Of a DNA stretch of 64,000 nucleotides, positions 18,135 through 26,173 are shown piece after piece. This stretch comes from Roseiarcus sp963832305. Its GTDB lineage: Bacteria; Pseudomonadota; Alphaproteobacteria; Rhizobiales; Beijerinckiaceae. A program made the translations under genes and the position numbers. Within the stretch, counting starts at the first letter, position 1, and each line of letters opens with the position of its first letter. The notes beneath the pieces were generated by a model that was not told where the DNA came from, did not search any database, and saw only the letters and a list, made by a program, of their open reading frames with translations. Location: positions 310,001 through 374,000 of the forward strand of contig CAWHTU010000014.1 in the NCBI GenBank assembly GCA_963832305.1, given 5' to 3'.

Positions 18135-20401
18135 TTATCCCGCGACCTTGGAGAAATCCGCCACCGCGTGCATCGCCTCACGCAGTTCGTTCAGGAGTCT
18201 CAGGCGATTCCGCCGCAAGTCGGGGTCGTCGGCGTTGACCGTCACGTCGAGGAAAAAAGCATCGACCGGCGGGCGCAGGGTCGCGAGCGCCCGCATCGCG
18301 CCCTCGAAATCCTCGCGCCCAGCCCGCTCGCGCGCCGCCGCGCCGGCCGCGGCGAGCATGTCGGCCAAGTCCTTTTCCGCCGGGAGAGCGAGAAGGGCGG
18401 GATCGTGCGCGCTTGCGAACGCCCCGGCGCCGTCCCTTTTTCCTCGGCGCGCAGGATGTTGGCGGCGCGGCGATAGCCGGCGAGCAAATTCCGCCCATCC
18501 TCGAAATCGAGGAAGAGCCCGAGCGCCTCGACCCGGCGGACGATGATGATGAGGTCGTCCTGACCCGGCAGCGCGAACACCGCGTCGATGAGGTCGTGCC
18601 GCGCGCCCTTGTCGCGCAGGTAGACCTTCAGCCGGTCGGCGAAGAAGGCGAGGAGGCCGGCGGTCGTCGCGTGAATTCTCGCGTCGTCCGGCGCCGACGT
18701 CTTTCGACGCGAGTGCTCATACGCGCCGACAACCTCGGAAAGCTCGGGCCCCTCGGGGAACCCCCGCTTGTCCAGGGAATGCACGACCGCGCCCGCCTCG
18801 TCCTCGCGCGCAAACTCCATGTCGAGCATGACCGCCCAGACCGCGGCGTTCATGGGCGCGGTCAAGGGGAGCCGCAGCCCGTTCTCCAGCACGATCCGGA
18901 TCACGCCGAGCGCCGCGCGCCTGAGCGCATACGGGTCCTTGCTGCCGGTCGGCTTTTCGTCGATCGTCCAGAAGCCGACGAGCGTATCGAGCTTGTCGGC
19001 GAGCGCGACGGCGATCGAAACCGGCGCGGTCGGAATCCGGTCGTTCGGCCCCTGCGGCTTATAGTGCTCCCCGATCGCGTCGGCGACGCTCGGCTCCTCG
19101 CCTTGCGCGAGCGCGTAGTAGCGGCCCATGAGGCCCTGCAGCTCCGGGAATTCGCCGACCATTTCGGTCGCGAGATCGGCCTTTGCGAGTCTCGCGGCGC
19201 GCGCGGCAAGCGCAGGATCGGCAAGGACGCGCGGCGCGATCTCTTCGGCCAACACCTCGATCCGCTCGATCCGCTCGCCCTGCGTGCCGAGCTTCTCGTG
19301 AAAGACGACCCGCTCGAGCTTGGCGAGCCGCTGGTCGAGCGGCTTCGCGCTCTTGTCCTTGGCGTCGGGCAAGGGCGCGAGGTCGGTCTGCCAGAAGTGG
19401 CGGGCGTCGGCGAGGCGGGCGCGCACGACGCGCGCATTGCCGGCTGCGATCGCCGCGCCGCCGTCCGGGGCGACGAGGTTGGAGACGAGGATGAACTTGT
19501 TGGCGAGCTTGCCGTCGCCGTCGCGAAGCACGAAGCACTTCTGGTTGGCGCGGATGGTGGCGCGGATCACTTCGGGCGGCAGATCGAGGAACGCCGGCTC
19601 GAATTCGCCCATCAGCACGACCGGCCATTCGACCAGCCCCGCGACTTCCTCCAGAAGACCCTCGTCCTCGACGAGGGTGAGCCCCTGAGCGAAGGCGAGG
19701 TTGCTGGCGTCAGCGAGGATGATCGCCTTGCGCCTCTCCGCGTCGAGCACGACCTTGGCCTTCTGAAGCGCGTCGACGTAGTCGTCGAAACGGCGGACCT
19801 CGATTGGCGCGGGCGCCATGAACCGATGACCCCGGGTCGTGTCGCCGGCCGCAATCCCGTCGATCTCGAACGGGATGACCTCCGCGGCGTCGTGCGGCGT
19901 CGCCAGCGTGCAGACGATGCCGCGTAGGGGCCTGACCCAGCGCAGCGCATCGGGCTTCGCCGAGGCCGCGCCCCAGCGCATCGATTTCGGCCACGGGAAC
20001 GAGCGCACGATCGCAGGGATGATCTCGGCGATAGCCTCCTTGGTCTCGCGGCCCGGCTTCTCGATCACCGCGACATAGAACTCGCCCTTCTTCGGGTCGG
20101 TCTCGATCCGCGCGTCTTCGATCCGCTTGAGGCCGGCGCTCTTCAGGAAGCCCTGGATGGCGGCGTCCGGAGCGCCGACGCGGGGGCCTTTTCGCTCCTC
20201 GCGCAGATTGGGCTGGGCGGACGGCAGGCCCACGACATGGAGAGTCAAACGCCGAGGGGTGACGAAGCTCTGCGCGCCCTCGTAAGTGAGGTTGCGGTCA
20301 ACCAGCGCGCCGGTGATGAGCCGCTTCAAATCCTCCGCCGCCTGCCGCTGCATGCGGGCGGGGATCTCTTCACTGAACAGTTCGAGCAGGAGGTCAGGCA
20401 T
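18135..20401 (-). CDS. glyS: Glycyl-tRNA synthetase beta subunit (apparent frameshift near C-terminus)
   Basis: Beta subunit of the alpha2-beta2 glycyl-tRNA synthetase, which charges tRNA-Gly with the GlyQ subunit. Start MPDLLLELFSEEIPARMQ at 20401. Family blocks include FVTPRRLTLHV, EVIRATIRANQKCFVL and HEKLGTQGERIERI. The first frame loses similarity after LRAEEKGTAPG (about 18420). The expected C-terminal anticodon-binding part, ADMLAAAGAAARERAGREDF to NRLRLLNELREAMHAVADFS, is in the adjacent frame and stops at 18135. Adding one G to the GGGG run (minus strand, about 18421-18424) joins the two. This subunit is essential where GlyRS is of this type, so the break is almost certainly a sequence error. 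Corrected length is about 755 residues. Confidence 0.93.
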
Positions 20402-20433
20402 ACGTCGCGCTTCTTACTTTCGGCAAGTCTACG

Positions 20434-20528
20434 CCCTCACCCCAACCCTCTCCCAGAGGGAGAGCGGGCGCTCGTCCCGTCTCCCGGGGCGAGAAGGTGG
20501 ACGCGCCGCAGGCGCGGCCGGATGAGGG
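20434..20528. repeat. REP-like intergenic repeat between glyS and glyQ
   Basis: A GC-rich palindromic block bounded by CCCTCA (20434) and TGAGGG (20523-20528), with an inner stem CCCTCTCCC-AGA-GGGAGAGCGGG. The layout (CCCTCACCC... CCCTCTCCC... GGGAGA... GAGAAGGTG... GATGAGGG) is that of a widespread proteobacterial intergenic repeat. It lies in the 131-base gap between glyQ and glyS, which are on the same strand, so it would form a hairpin within their transcript. A degenerate relative follows rph at about 22328. Confidence 0.7.
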
Positions 20529-20532
20529 CCGG

Positions 20533-21477
20533 TCACCCTCCCCCGCCCGCCGTCCTGAGCCAAGCCGCGCCGCAAGCCTTGGCGAGTTCGCGTACTCTCA
20601 GGATGTAGCTCTGGCGCTCGGTGACCGAGATGGCGCCCCGGGCGTCGAGAAGGTTGAAGACGTGGCTCGCCTTGATGCACTGGTCGTAAGCGGGCAGCGC
20701 CATGAGGTGGCGGTCGCCCGCCTCGCCGCGGTCGAGCAAGGCGACACATTCGGCCTCCGCGTCCTTGAAATGCTGGATCAGGACGTCGGTGTTGGCGTAC
20801 TCGAAATTGAAGCGGGAATATTCCTGTTCCGCTTGCTGGAACACGTCGCCGTAGGTGACGCGCGCCTCGCCGTCCAGGCCGTTGAAATTGATGTCGTAGA
20901 CGCTTTCGACGCCCTGCACGTACATCGCGAGTCTTTCGAGGCCATAGGTCAGCTCGCCGGAGACGGGGGCGCACTCGAATCCCGCCACCTGCTGGAAATA
21001 GGTGAACTGCGACACCTCCATGCCGTCGCACCAGCATTCCCACCCCAGGCCCCACGCCCCGAGCGTCGGGCTTTCCCAGTCGTCCTCGACGAAGCGCACA
21101 TCGTGGAGCGCCATGTCGACGCCGATCGCGGCGAGGGAATCGAGATAAAGCTCCTGAAGATTCTCGGGGCTCGGCTTCAGGATCACCTGATACTGGTAGT
21201 AGTGCTGCAGGCGGTTGGGGTTCTCGCCGTAGCGTCCGTCCTTCGGCCGGCGGGAGGGCTGCACATAGGCGGCCTTCCACGGCCTGGGGCCGAGGGAGCG
21301 CAGCGTCGTCGCCGGGTGAAACGTGCCGGCGCCGACCTCCATGTCATAAGGTTGCAGCATGACGCAGCCCTGCCGCGCCCAGAAGCTCTGCAAGGTCAGG
21401 ACGAGCCCCTGAAACGACCTCGTCGGGTCGAGCGCGGCGTCTTGTGCGGGCGGCATGGCGTTTCGGTCTTGGATCAC
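20533..21477 (-). CDS. glyQ: Glycyl-tRNA synthetase alpha subunit
   Basis: Catalytic alpha subunit of heterotetrameric glycyl-tRNA synthetase, 314 residues from ATG 21477, or 307 from the ATG at 21456, which fits the family better (MPPAQDAALDPTRSFQGLVL). Highly conserved blocks are visible: LQSFWARQGCVMLQPYD, GAGTFHPATTLRSLGPRPW, YVQPSRRPKDGRYGENPNRL, YQYQVILKPSP, and LTYGLERLAMYVQ. The reading frame is complete. It lies upstream of glyS on the same strand with a REP-like repeat in between, so the two are probably cotranscribed, with the hairpin possibly tuning the alpha:beta ratio. Confidence 0.97.
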   Translation of the reverse strand: MIQDRNAMPPAQDAALDPTRSFQGLVLTLQSFWARQGCVMLQPYDMEVGAGTFHPATTLRSLGPRPWKAAYVQPSRRPKDGRYGENPNRLQHYYQYQVILKPSPENLQELYLDSLAAIGVDMALHDVRFVEDDWESPTLGAWGLGWECWCDGMEVSQFTYFQQVAGFECAPVSGELTYGLERLAMYVQGVESVYDINFNGLDGEARVTYGDVFQQAEQEYSRFNFEYANTDVLIQHFKDAEAECVALLDRGEAGDRHLMALPAYDQCIKASHVFNLLDARGAISVTERQSYILRVRELAKACGAAWLRTAGGGG

Positions 21478-21611
21478 GGGGCCGCGACCCTATTGACGCG
21501 GGCGCCGATGGTCAACGCGGACGGATGCGGCGCCAACGCGCGCGTTCGAATTTGCCTCAACTGCCGTCTGCGGCTAGAGCCAGTCGCTCAAAATCAGGGA
21601 GGCCCACGTCC

Positions 21612-22325
21612 ATGCGTCCGTCGAAACGCGCCGCCGATGAAATGCGTCCCGTGAGCTTCGAGCGCGGCGTGGCGCGATATGCGGAAGGCTCGTGCATCGT
21701 CCGATTCGGCGATACGCACGTGCTCTGCACGGCCTCGCTCGAGGACAAGCCGCCGCCTTGGCTGCGCGGTCAGGGACGAGGATGGGTCACGGCCGAATAT
21801 GCGATGCTGCCGCGCGCGACCCTGACTCGAACCAAGCGCGAATCGGCGACCGGCAAGGTTTCCGGCCGCTCTCACGAGATTCAGCGCCTGATCGGCCGGT
21901 CGCTGAGGTCAGTCGTGGACTTGCCGCGCCTCGGCGAGCGGCAGATCACGATCGATTGCGACGTGTTGCAGGCCGACGGGGGCACCCGCACGGCCGCGAT
22001 CACCGGCGCGTGGGTCGCGCTGCACGATTGCCTGCAATGGATGGCGAGCCGCTCAATCCTGCGCGACAGCCCGCTCAAGGACCACGTCGCCGCCGTTTCC
22101 TGCGGCGTCGTCGGAGGTGAAGCCGTGATCGATCTTGATTACGCGGAGGATTCGAGCGCCCATACCGACGCGAATTTCGTCATGACCGGGGCGGGCGGCC
22201 TGGTCGAGGTGCAGGGCTCGGCGGAAGGCGCGCCGTTCAGCGAGGCCGAGCTCATCCATATGCTGACGCTGGCGCGTAGCGGCATCGGACGTCTCGTGGC
22301 GTTGCAGAAGGCGGCGATCGCTTAG
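21612..22325 (+). CDS. rph: Ribonuclease PH
   Basis: Phosphorolytic 3'-5' exoribonuclease that trims tRNA 3' ends, 237 residues. Start at ATG 21612 (MRPSKRAADEMRPVSFERG). Family blocks: SCIVRFGDTHVLCTASLED, WLRGQGRGWVTAEYAMLPR, SGRSHEIQRLIGRSLRSVVD, the ITIDCDVLQADGGTRTAAIT segment at the active site, and VEVQGSAEGAPFSEAEL. Complete and of standard length. It is divergent from glyQ. Confidence 0.96.
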   Translation: MRPSKRAADEMRPVSFERGVARYAEGSCIVRFGDTHVLCTASLEDKPPPWLRGQGRGWVTAEYAMLPRATLTRTKRESATGKVSGRSHEIQRLIGRSLRSVVDLPRLGERQITIDCDVLQADGGTRTAAITGAWVALHDCLQWMASRSILRDSPLKDHVAAVSCGVVGGEAVIDLDYAEDSSAHTDANFVMTGAGGLVEVQGSAEGAPFSEAELIHMLTLARSGIGRLVALQKAAIA

Positions 22326-22372
22326 AGGTCCTCACCGACGCCCGCGCGGGGAGAAGGCGGCGCGAAGGGGCG
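22326..22372. repeat. Degenerate REP-like repeat
   Basis: A short GC-rich block, CCTCACCGACGCCCGCGCGG then GGAGAAGGCGGCGCGAAGGG, between the convergent rph and RNase D-like genes. It has the same layout (CCTCACC... CGGGGAGAAGG) as the repeat at 20434 but with the middle shortened. It may also act as a weak bidirectional terminator. Confidence 0.45.
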
Positions 22373-22373
22373 T

Positions 22374-22991
22374 TCAAGGATAGGCGTGCGAGAACACGTC
22401 CATGGCCTCGAATCCAGCAAGGTCAAGGCGCACCCGCTCGGGCAGATAGGCGAATGCTGCGCGGGCGTGCCCTGCCCGGCCCTCGCGCTCGAGCATGGCG
22501 TTCAGCTTGTCGCGCAAAGCATGCAGATGCAGCACGTCGGACGCCGCGTAGGCGAGCTGCGCTTCGCTGAGCGCTTCGGCCCCCCAGTCCGACGACTGCT
22601 GCTGCTTCGAGATCTCGACCCCAAGCAATTCGCGCGTGAGATCCTTCAGGCCGTGGCGATCGGTGTAAGTGCGGGCGAGCTTGGAGGCGATCTTGGTGCA
22701 ATAGACCGGCGCGGCCATGACGCCGAAGGCATGATGCAGGACTCCCATGTCGAAACGGCCGTAATGGAAGAGCTTCACGACGTTCGGGTCGGCGAGCAGG
22801 CGTTCGAGATTGGGAGCGCGCGTCTGGCCCGGGTCGATCTGCACGATATCGGCGCTGCCGTCGCCGCGTGAAATCTGGACGACGCAGAGCCGGTCCCGCC
22901 CGACTTGAAGCCCCAGCGTCTCGGTGTCGATCGCCGCCGCCCCGCCAAAGGACGCATCGGCGGGCAAATCGTTGCGGTGGAAACGAATCAT
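22374..22991 (-). CDS. RNase D-like 3'-5' exonuclease
   Basis: A 205-residue DEDD-type 3'-5' exonuclease with only the catalytic domain, without the HRDC domains of full-length RNase D. Motif I is AIDTETLGL (Asp 22, Glu 24), motif II is in LFHYGRFDMGVL, and motif III is YAASDVLHLHAL, with the Tyr-x3-Asp pattern of the DEDDy subgroup. Such short RNase D proteins are common in alphaproteobacteria and are thought to process structured RNAs. The start at ATG 22991 has no strong ribosome site. Convergent with rph. Confidence 0.9.
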   Translation of the reverse strand: MIRFHRNDLPADASFGGAAAIDTETLGLQVGRDRLCVVQISRGDGSADIVQIDPGQTRAPNLERLLADPNVVKLFHYGRFDMGVLHHAFGVMAAPVYCTKIASKLARTYTDRHGLKDLTRELLGVEISKQQQSSDWGAEALSEAQLAYAASDVLHLHALRDKLNAMLEREGRAGHARAAFAYLPERVRLDLAGFEAMDVFSHAYP

Positions 22992-23089
22992 CGGCGGCGG
23001 AATGCCTGATCTCGTGCAAATACAGAAGGTTAAGAGTCGGCGGCGCTATCGATAGCAGCCCCATTCGCCGCGCGTCAATCCGACCGGCC

Positions 23090-23513
23090 TCATGCGGCGG
23101 CGGATTGTCCTCCCCGGCAAATCCTGGCGACCGCGGCGCAGAAAATATAGCCGACGCCGCGCACCGAGCGAACGAGCGGGGGCCGGTCGGCGCCCAATGC
23201 CAGCTTCTTGCGCAGTCGCGCCGCGAGCGTGTCGATCGAACGATCGAAATAGGTCCATTCCCGGCCTCTGAGCGTCGCCGAGCAGGGCGTCGCGCGAGAG
23301 CGCTTGCCCCGGCTGGCGGACGAAGGCGAGAAGCAGACCGAACTCGGATGAGGTCAGGTCGACCCGCCGGCCAGCGGGACTCACAAGGTTCCGCGCGGTT
23401 TCCTCGAGCGTCCACCCCGCGAAGAGATAGAGCCGCTCGACCGGCATGACGGCGTCGGCGCGCGCGCTCTCCGTCCGTCCCCGATCGGGGTCCTCCAGAA
23501 TGAGCATTCGCAT
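23090..23513 (-). pseudogene. OmpR-family response regulator lacking the receiver domain, with a frameshift
   Basis: The start MRMLILED (ATG 23513) matches the first strand of an OmpR-type receiver, but the next 110 or so residues are missing. The sequence jumps to PDRGRTESARADAVMPVERL and then directly into the winged-helix DNA-binding domain (RRVDLTSSEFGLLLAFVRQP, ALSRDALLG). A one-base shift near 23265 moves the remainder to another frame, where the expected end is found: REWTYFDRSIDTLAARLRKK, then PPLVRSVRGVGYIF, with the stop at 23090. The shift alone might be a sequence error, but the receiver loss cannot be. Either it is a decayed regulator or a DNA-binding-only derivative. Confidence 0.7.
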
Positions 23514-23923
23514 CAGCCGCCCCCGATTTCGATTGCCGCCGCCGCCGGCCGGCAAATCGCCAGATCGGAACGAATCGTGACACGACGTGCTTTATTGTCA
23601 ATGATTTACGATACGTAAAGCAATCATTTCTTGAATCCCGGGAGAGACGCTCATCAGTCGCAAGATCGAGGGTTTAAGCCGTTCGCATTGCTGGCTTGAA
23701 TTTTGATTTATCTTGGCAGTATTTCCGTCTTCGAGTCGATACCCCGCTTGCCCCCTGCGCAAACAAGCCGAGCCCCGGCGATTTCAGATCTTCCTGTGGT
23801 CTTTACTGTAGCTCAGAGCGCCGGAACGTTGAAGCGTCAATGATCGCATGTGTGTTGGTTATGGACCGCGCGAATCGCTGTACAAGGAGCAAACAGACCC
23901 CATACCGGTTCGGGCTACTCTTC
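23514..23923. other. Intergenic region between OmpR remnant and LysR gene
   Basis: About 410 bases between divergent genes. Apart from the palindrome at 23600-23628 I see no gene or RNA. An open frame extends the LysR gene upstream to 23696, but it has no family similarity before the ATG at 23924. Base composition is lower in GC than the neighbours around 23590-23720. Confidence 0.4.
23600..23628. promoter_or_regulatory. Palindromic candidate operator
   Basis: A perfect 6-bp inverted repeat TTTACG-ATA-CGTAAA (23605-23619) sits inside a wider, gapped palindrome, AATGAT...ATCATT (23600-23628). The surroundings are AT-rich compared with the rest of the window. It is 87 bases upstream of the OmpR remnant start and about 300 bases upstream of the LysR gene, so it could bind either regulator or another factor. 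Confidence 0.4.
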
Positions 23924-24778
23924 ATGCGCGGCATTCCCATCGATATCCTGCGGGCCTTTGTCGCGGTCGTCGAGGCCCGAGGCTTCACCCGCGCGGCAGA
24001 GGAGCTGGGCCGGACGCAGCCGACGATCAGCCTGCAGGTGAAACGGCTCGAAGAGCTGGTCGAAGCCCCGCTGTTCAAGAAAGGCGGGCGCTTTGAGTTG
24101 TCCGGGGTCGGAGAGGTTTGCTTCGATTACGGAAAGCGCCTGCTTCGGCTGCACGACGACATGCTGGACGAGGTCGGAGGCCGCAACAACCCGAACGGCG
24201 CGTTGCGCATCGGCATGCCGAGCGAATTCGCCTCGGTTCTTGCGCCCCGGCTCGCCCAGCTGCGCGCCGACGCCGACACCCGCGCCGCCTTCGAGGTAAC
24301 GGTCGAGAGCTCCCAGGCGCTGTCAGCCGCGTTTCGTCAGAATGCGCTTGACGTTGCGTTCGTCATCGGGGGCGCCGAAAGCGAGCCCCACAGGATCGAA
24401 CAGTGGCGCGGGCAGCTGCGATGGTTCGGCCGGGCGTCCGACGGCCATGCCGGGGATCGGCCGCTGCCGCTCGTGGTCGCGCCGCAGGGGTCGCCAATTC
24501 ACGAGGCGGCGACAGGCGCCCTGCGCGCCTATGGGCGGAGATTCGACATCGTTTGCACGAGTTCCGACTTTGCCGTGCTCGCCGCCGCCGCCGCGGCCGG
24601 TCTTGGGGTCATGCCGATGATCGAAGGGTTGGCGGCGGATGGACTGAGGCCCTGCCCCGATAGGGACCTCCCGCCTTTGCCTGAGGTTACGCTGTTGCTT
24701 CTGGCGCGTTCCCGAACCTTGGCGCTGGCGAGCCGCCGCTGGGTCGCATGCATGGTCGAGACTCTCCAATCCGTCTGA
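23924..24778 (+). CDS. LysR-family transcriptional regulator
   Basis: LTTR of 284 residues. The N-terminal winged HTH is clear (DILRAFVAVVEARGFTRAAE, RTQPTISLQVKRLEELVEAP). The effector-binding domain starts around residue 90 (GALRIGMPSEFASVLAPRLA) and contains the usual second-half block (AAAAAGLGVMPMIEGLAADG). I take ATG 23924 because the HTH begins three residues later. The target is unknown. LTTRs normally control a divergent neighbour; here that is the damaged OmpR gene, while the flagellar genes lie downstream on the same strand. Confidence 0.88.
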   Translation: MRGIPIDILRAFVAVVEARGFTRAAEELGRTQPTISLQVKRLEELVEAPLFKKGGRFELSGVGEVCFDYGKRLLRLHDDMLDEVGGRNNPNGALRIGMPSEFASVLAPRLAQLRADADTRAAFEVTVESSQALSAAFRQNALDVAFVIGGAESEPHRIEQWRGQLRWFGRASDGHAGDRPLPLVVAPQGSPIHEAATGALRAYGRRFDIVCTSSDFAVLAAAAAAGLGVMPMIEGLAADGLRPCPDRDLPPLPEVTLLLLARSRTLALASRRWVACMVETLQSV

Positions 24779-24892
24779 CAGAGCGGGCGCGGACTTCACC
24801 GCGCATTGCATTTTGTAACAATTCGTCACGCAAACCCTTCATTCGTTCGTGGCAGTATTCGGCGCCCTGCCGAAGGGCGACCGGACGCGACA

Positions 24893-25132
24893 ATGCAAAC
24901 AGAGCTCAAGCCGCGACCCGCCGACGAGGGCGGACTCGCCGGCTCGCAAGGGAAAGAGGAGACGAGGGAACTCGAGCTTCTCGCCGAGTTCATGCGCAAC
25001 GACTCCGTCGCGTCGCTCGCCGGGGATATCGCCGAGCGGTTGGGCGTGGACGTGCGAGGCGACGACCTGATCGCCGCCGCAGGTCTTGGGAACCGCGCAG
25101 GCGGCGCTCGTCGAGGCGCCGCAGCCAATTAA
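24893..25132 (+). CDS. Small hypothetical protein upstream of the flagellar genes
   Basis: Possible 79-residue acidic protein starting MQTELKPRPADEGGLAGSQG, with a helical middle (ELELLAEFMRNDSVASLAGD) and a Gly/Ala/Arg-rich end. I do not recognise a family. It fills most of the 435-base gap between the LysR gene and the DUF1217 gene and is co-directional with both. There is no clear ribosome site, so it may be spurious. Confidence 0.3.
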   Translation: MQTELKPRPADEGGLAGSQGKEETRELELLAEFMRNDSVASLAGDIAERLGVDVRGDDLIAAAGLGNRAGGARRGAAAN

Positions 25133-25213
25133 CCGACGCGCAGGACTTCCCCGTTAGCGTCCTTGCTCCGGCTCCTCACTCCGGCCCCGCGCGCGGAGCC
25201 TCGCAATTCGTTC

Positions 25214-26095
25214 ATGACCAGTACGACGTCCGCCTATCTTGCCGTGTCGCAGAACTTGTCGCGCTATCAGGCGATGACCGTCGCCGAACCCGCGGTGAAA
25301 TCCGCAACCGCCTATTATGAGGCGAATATCGGCTCAGTGACGTCGATTAAGGACTTCGTCGGCAATTATCGGCTCTTGTCCTACGCCCTCAACGCCTATG
25401 GGCTGGGCGACCAGATCAACGCCACTGCGCTGATCACGAAGGTGCTCGAAGGCGGCGTTTCCAATCCGAACAGCCTCGCCAACACATTGAGCAACCCGGC
25501 GTGGAGGGCGTTCGCCACGACTTTCAATTTCGCGGGCGCAGGCGCGTCTTCTCCGGTCTCGGCGAACGCGGTTGAGACGACGGCCCGCGACTATGTCGAA
25601 CAGCAGCTCGAGAGTGACCAGGGGGCGCAGAACGTCGGCGTTGAGCTTGCGCTCTATTTCCAGCGCGTGGCGCCGACCGTCACCAGCGAATTCGGCATCC
25701 TCGCCGACCCTAATCTCTTGGAGGCGGTCCAAACTATCTTCGGTCTCTCGCCGTCGACCGGCGCGGAGAACATCAACAAGCAGGCGCAGACGCTGTCCCA
25801 GTTGATGCCAATTTCCGATCTGCAGGATCCAGCCAAGCTCAAGCAGCTCACCGAGCGGTTCACCGCGATGTACGACCTGACCTACGGGCCGGGCTCCGGC
25901 GCGACCACGAATTTGACCGTCGCCTCAAGCAACTCGACGTCAGGCCAGTCGGGCGCCGCGGCGGTTCTCGCGGACGTCATCAGCGCGAACGGCTCGGCGT
26001 TGAGCGACGCGCTCAACGCCTTCACCGGCGCGCCGATACAGGTGTTTTCGACCTCCCTGTTGTCGAGCCTGCAGAGATTTTCGCTCGGCGGTTGA
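25214..26095 (+). CDS. DUF1217-domain flagellar protein
   Basis: A 293-residue DUF1217 protein, a family tied to rhizobial flagellar clusters. No signal peptide; start MTSTTSAYLAVSQNLSRYQA at ATG 25214. Repeated elements such as IKDFVGNYRLLSYALNAYGL and SNPAWRAFATTFNF are the conserved DUF1217 blocks. The C-terminal third is Ser/Thr/Ala-rich (NLTVASSNSTSGQSG), resembling axial flagellar proteins. Placement before a TPR/glycosyltransferase fusion and two genes before FtcR supports a flagellar role. The molecular function of DUF1217 proteins is unknown to me. Confidence 0.82.
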   Translation: MTSTTSAYLAVSQNLSRYQAMTVAEPAVKSATAYYEANIGSVTSIKDFVGNYRLLSYALNAYGLGDQINATALITKVLEGGVSNPNSLANTLSNPAWRAFATTFNFAGAGASSPVSANAVETTARDYVEQQLESDQGAQNVGVELALYFQRVAPTVTSEFGILADPNLLEAVQTIFGLSPSTGAENINKQAQTLSQLMPISDLQDPAKLKQLTERFTAMYDLTYGPGSGATTNLTVASSNSTSGQSGAAAVLADVISANGSALSDALNAFTGAPIQVFSTSLLSSLQRFSLGG

Positions 26096-26173
26096 AAGCA
26101 CGGACCGAGCCGCGGCGCCGTTTCTTGGCGAAAGGCCCGCACAAGCGCCGCGCCTTAATCCGCGAGCCGTGCT

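Noticed and set aside
23808..23835. tRNA-like GTAGCTCAG element
   Set aside because: No acceptor stem, anticodon arm or T-arm could be folded around it.
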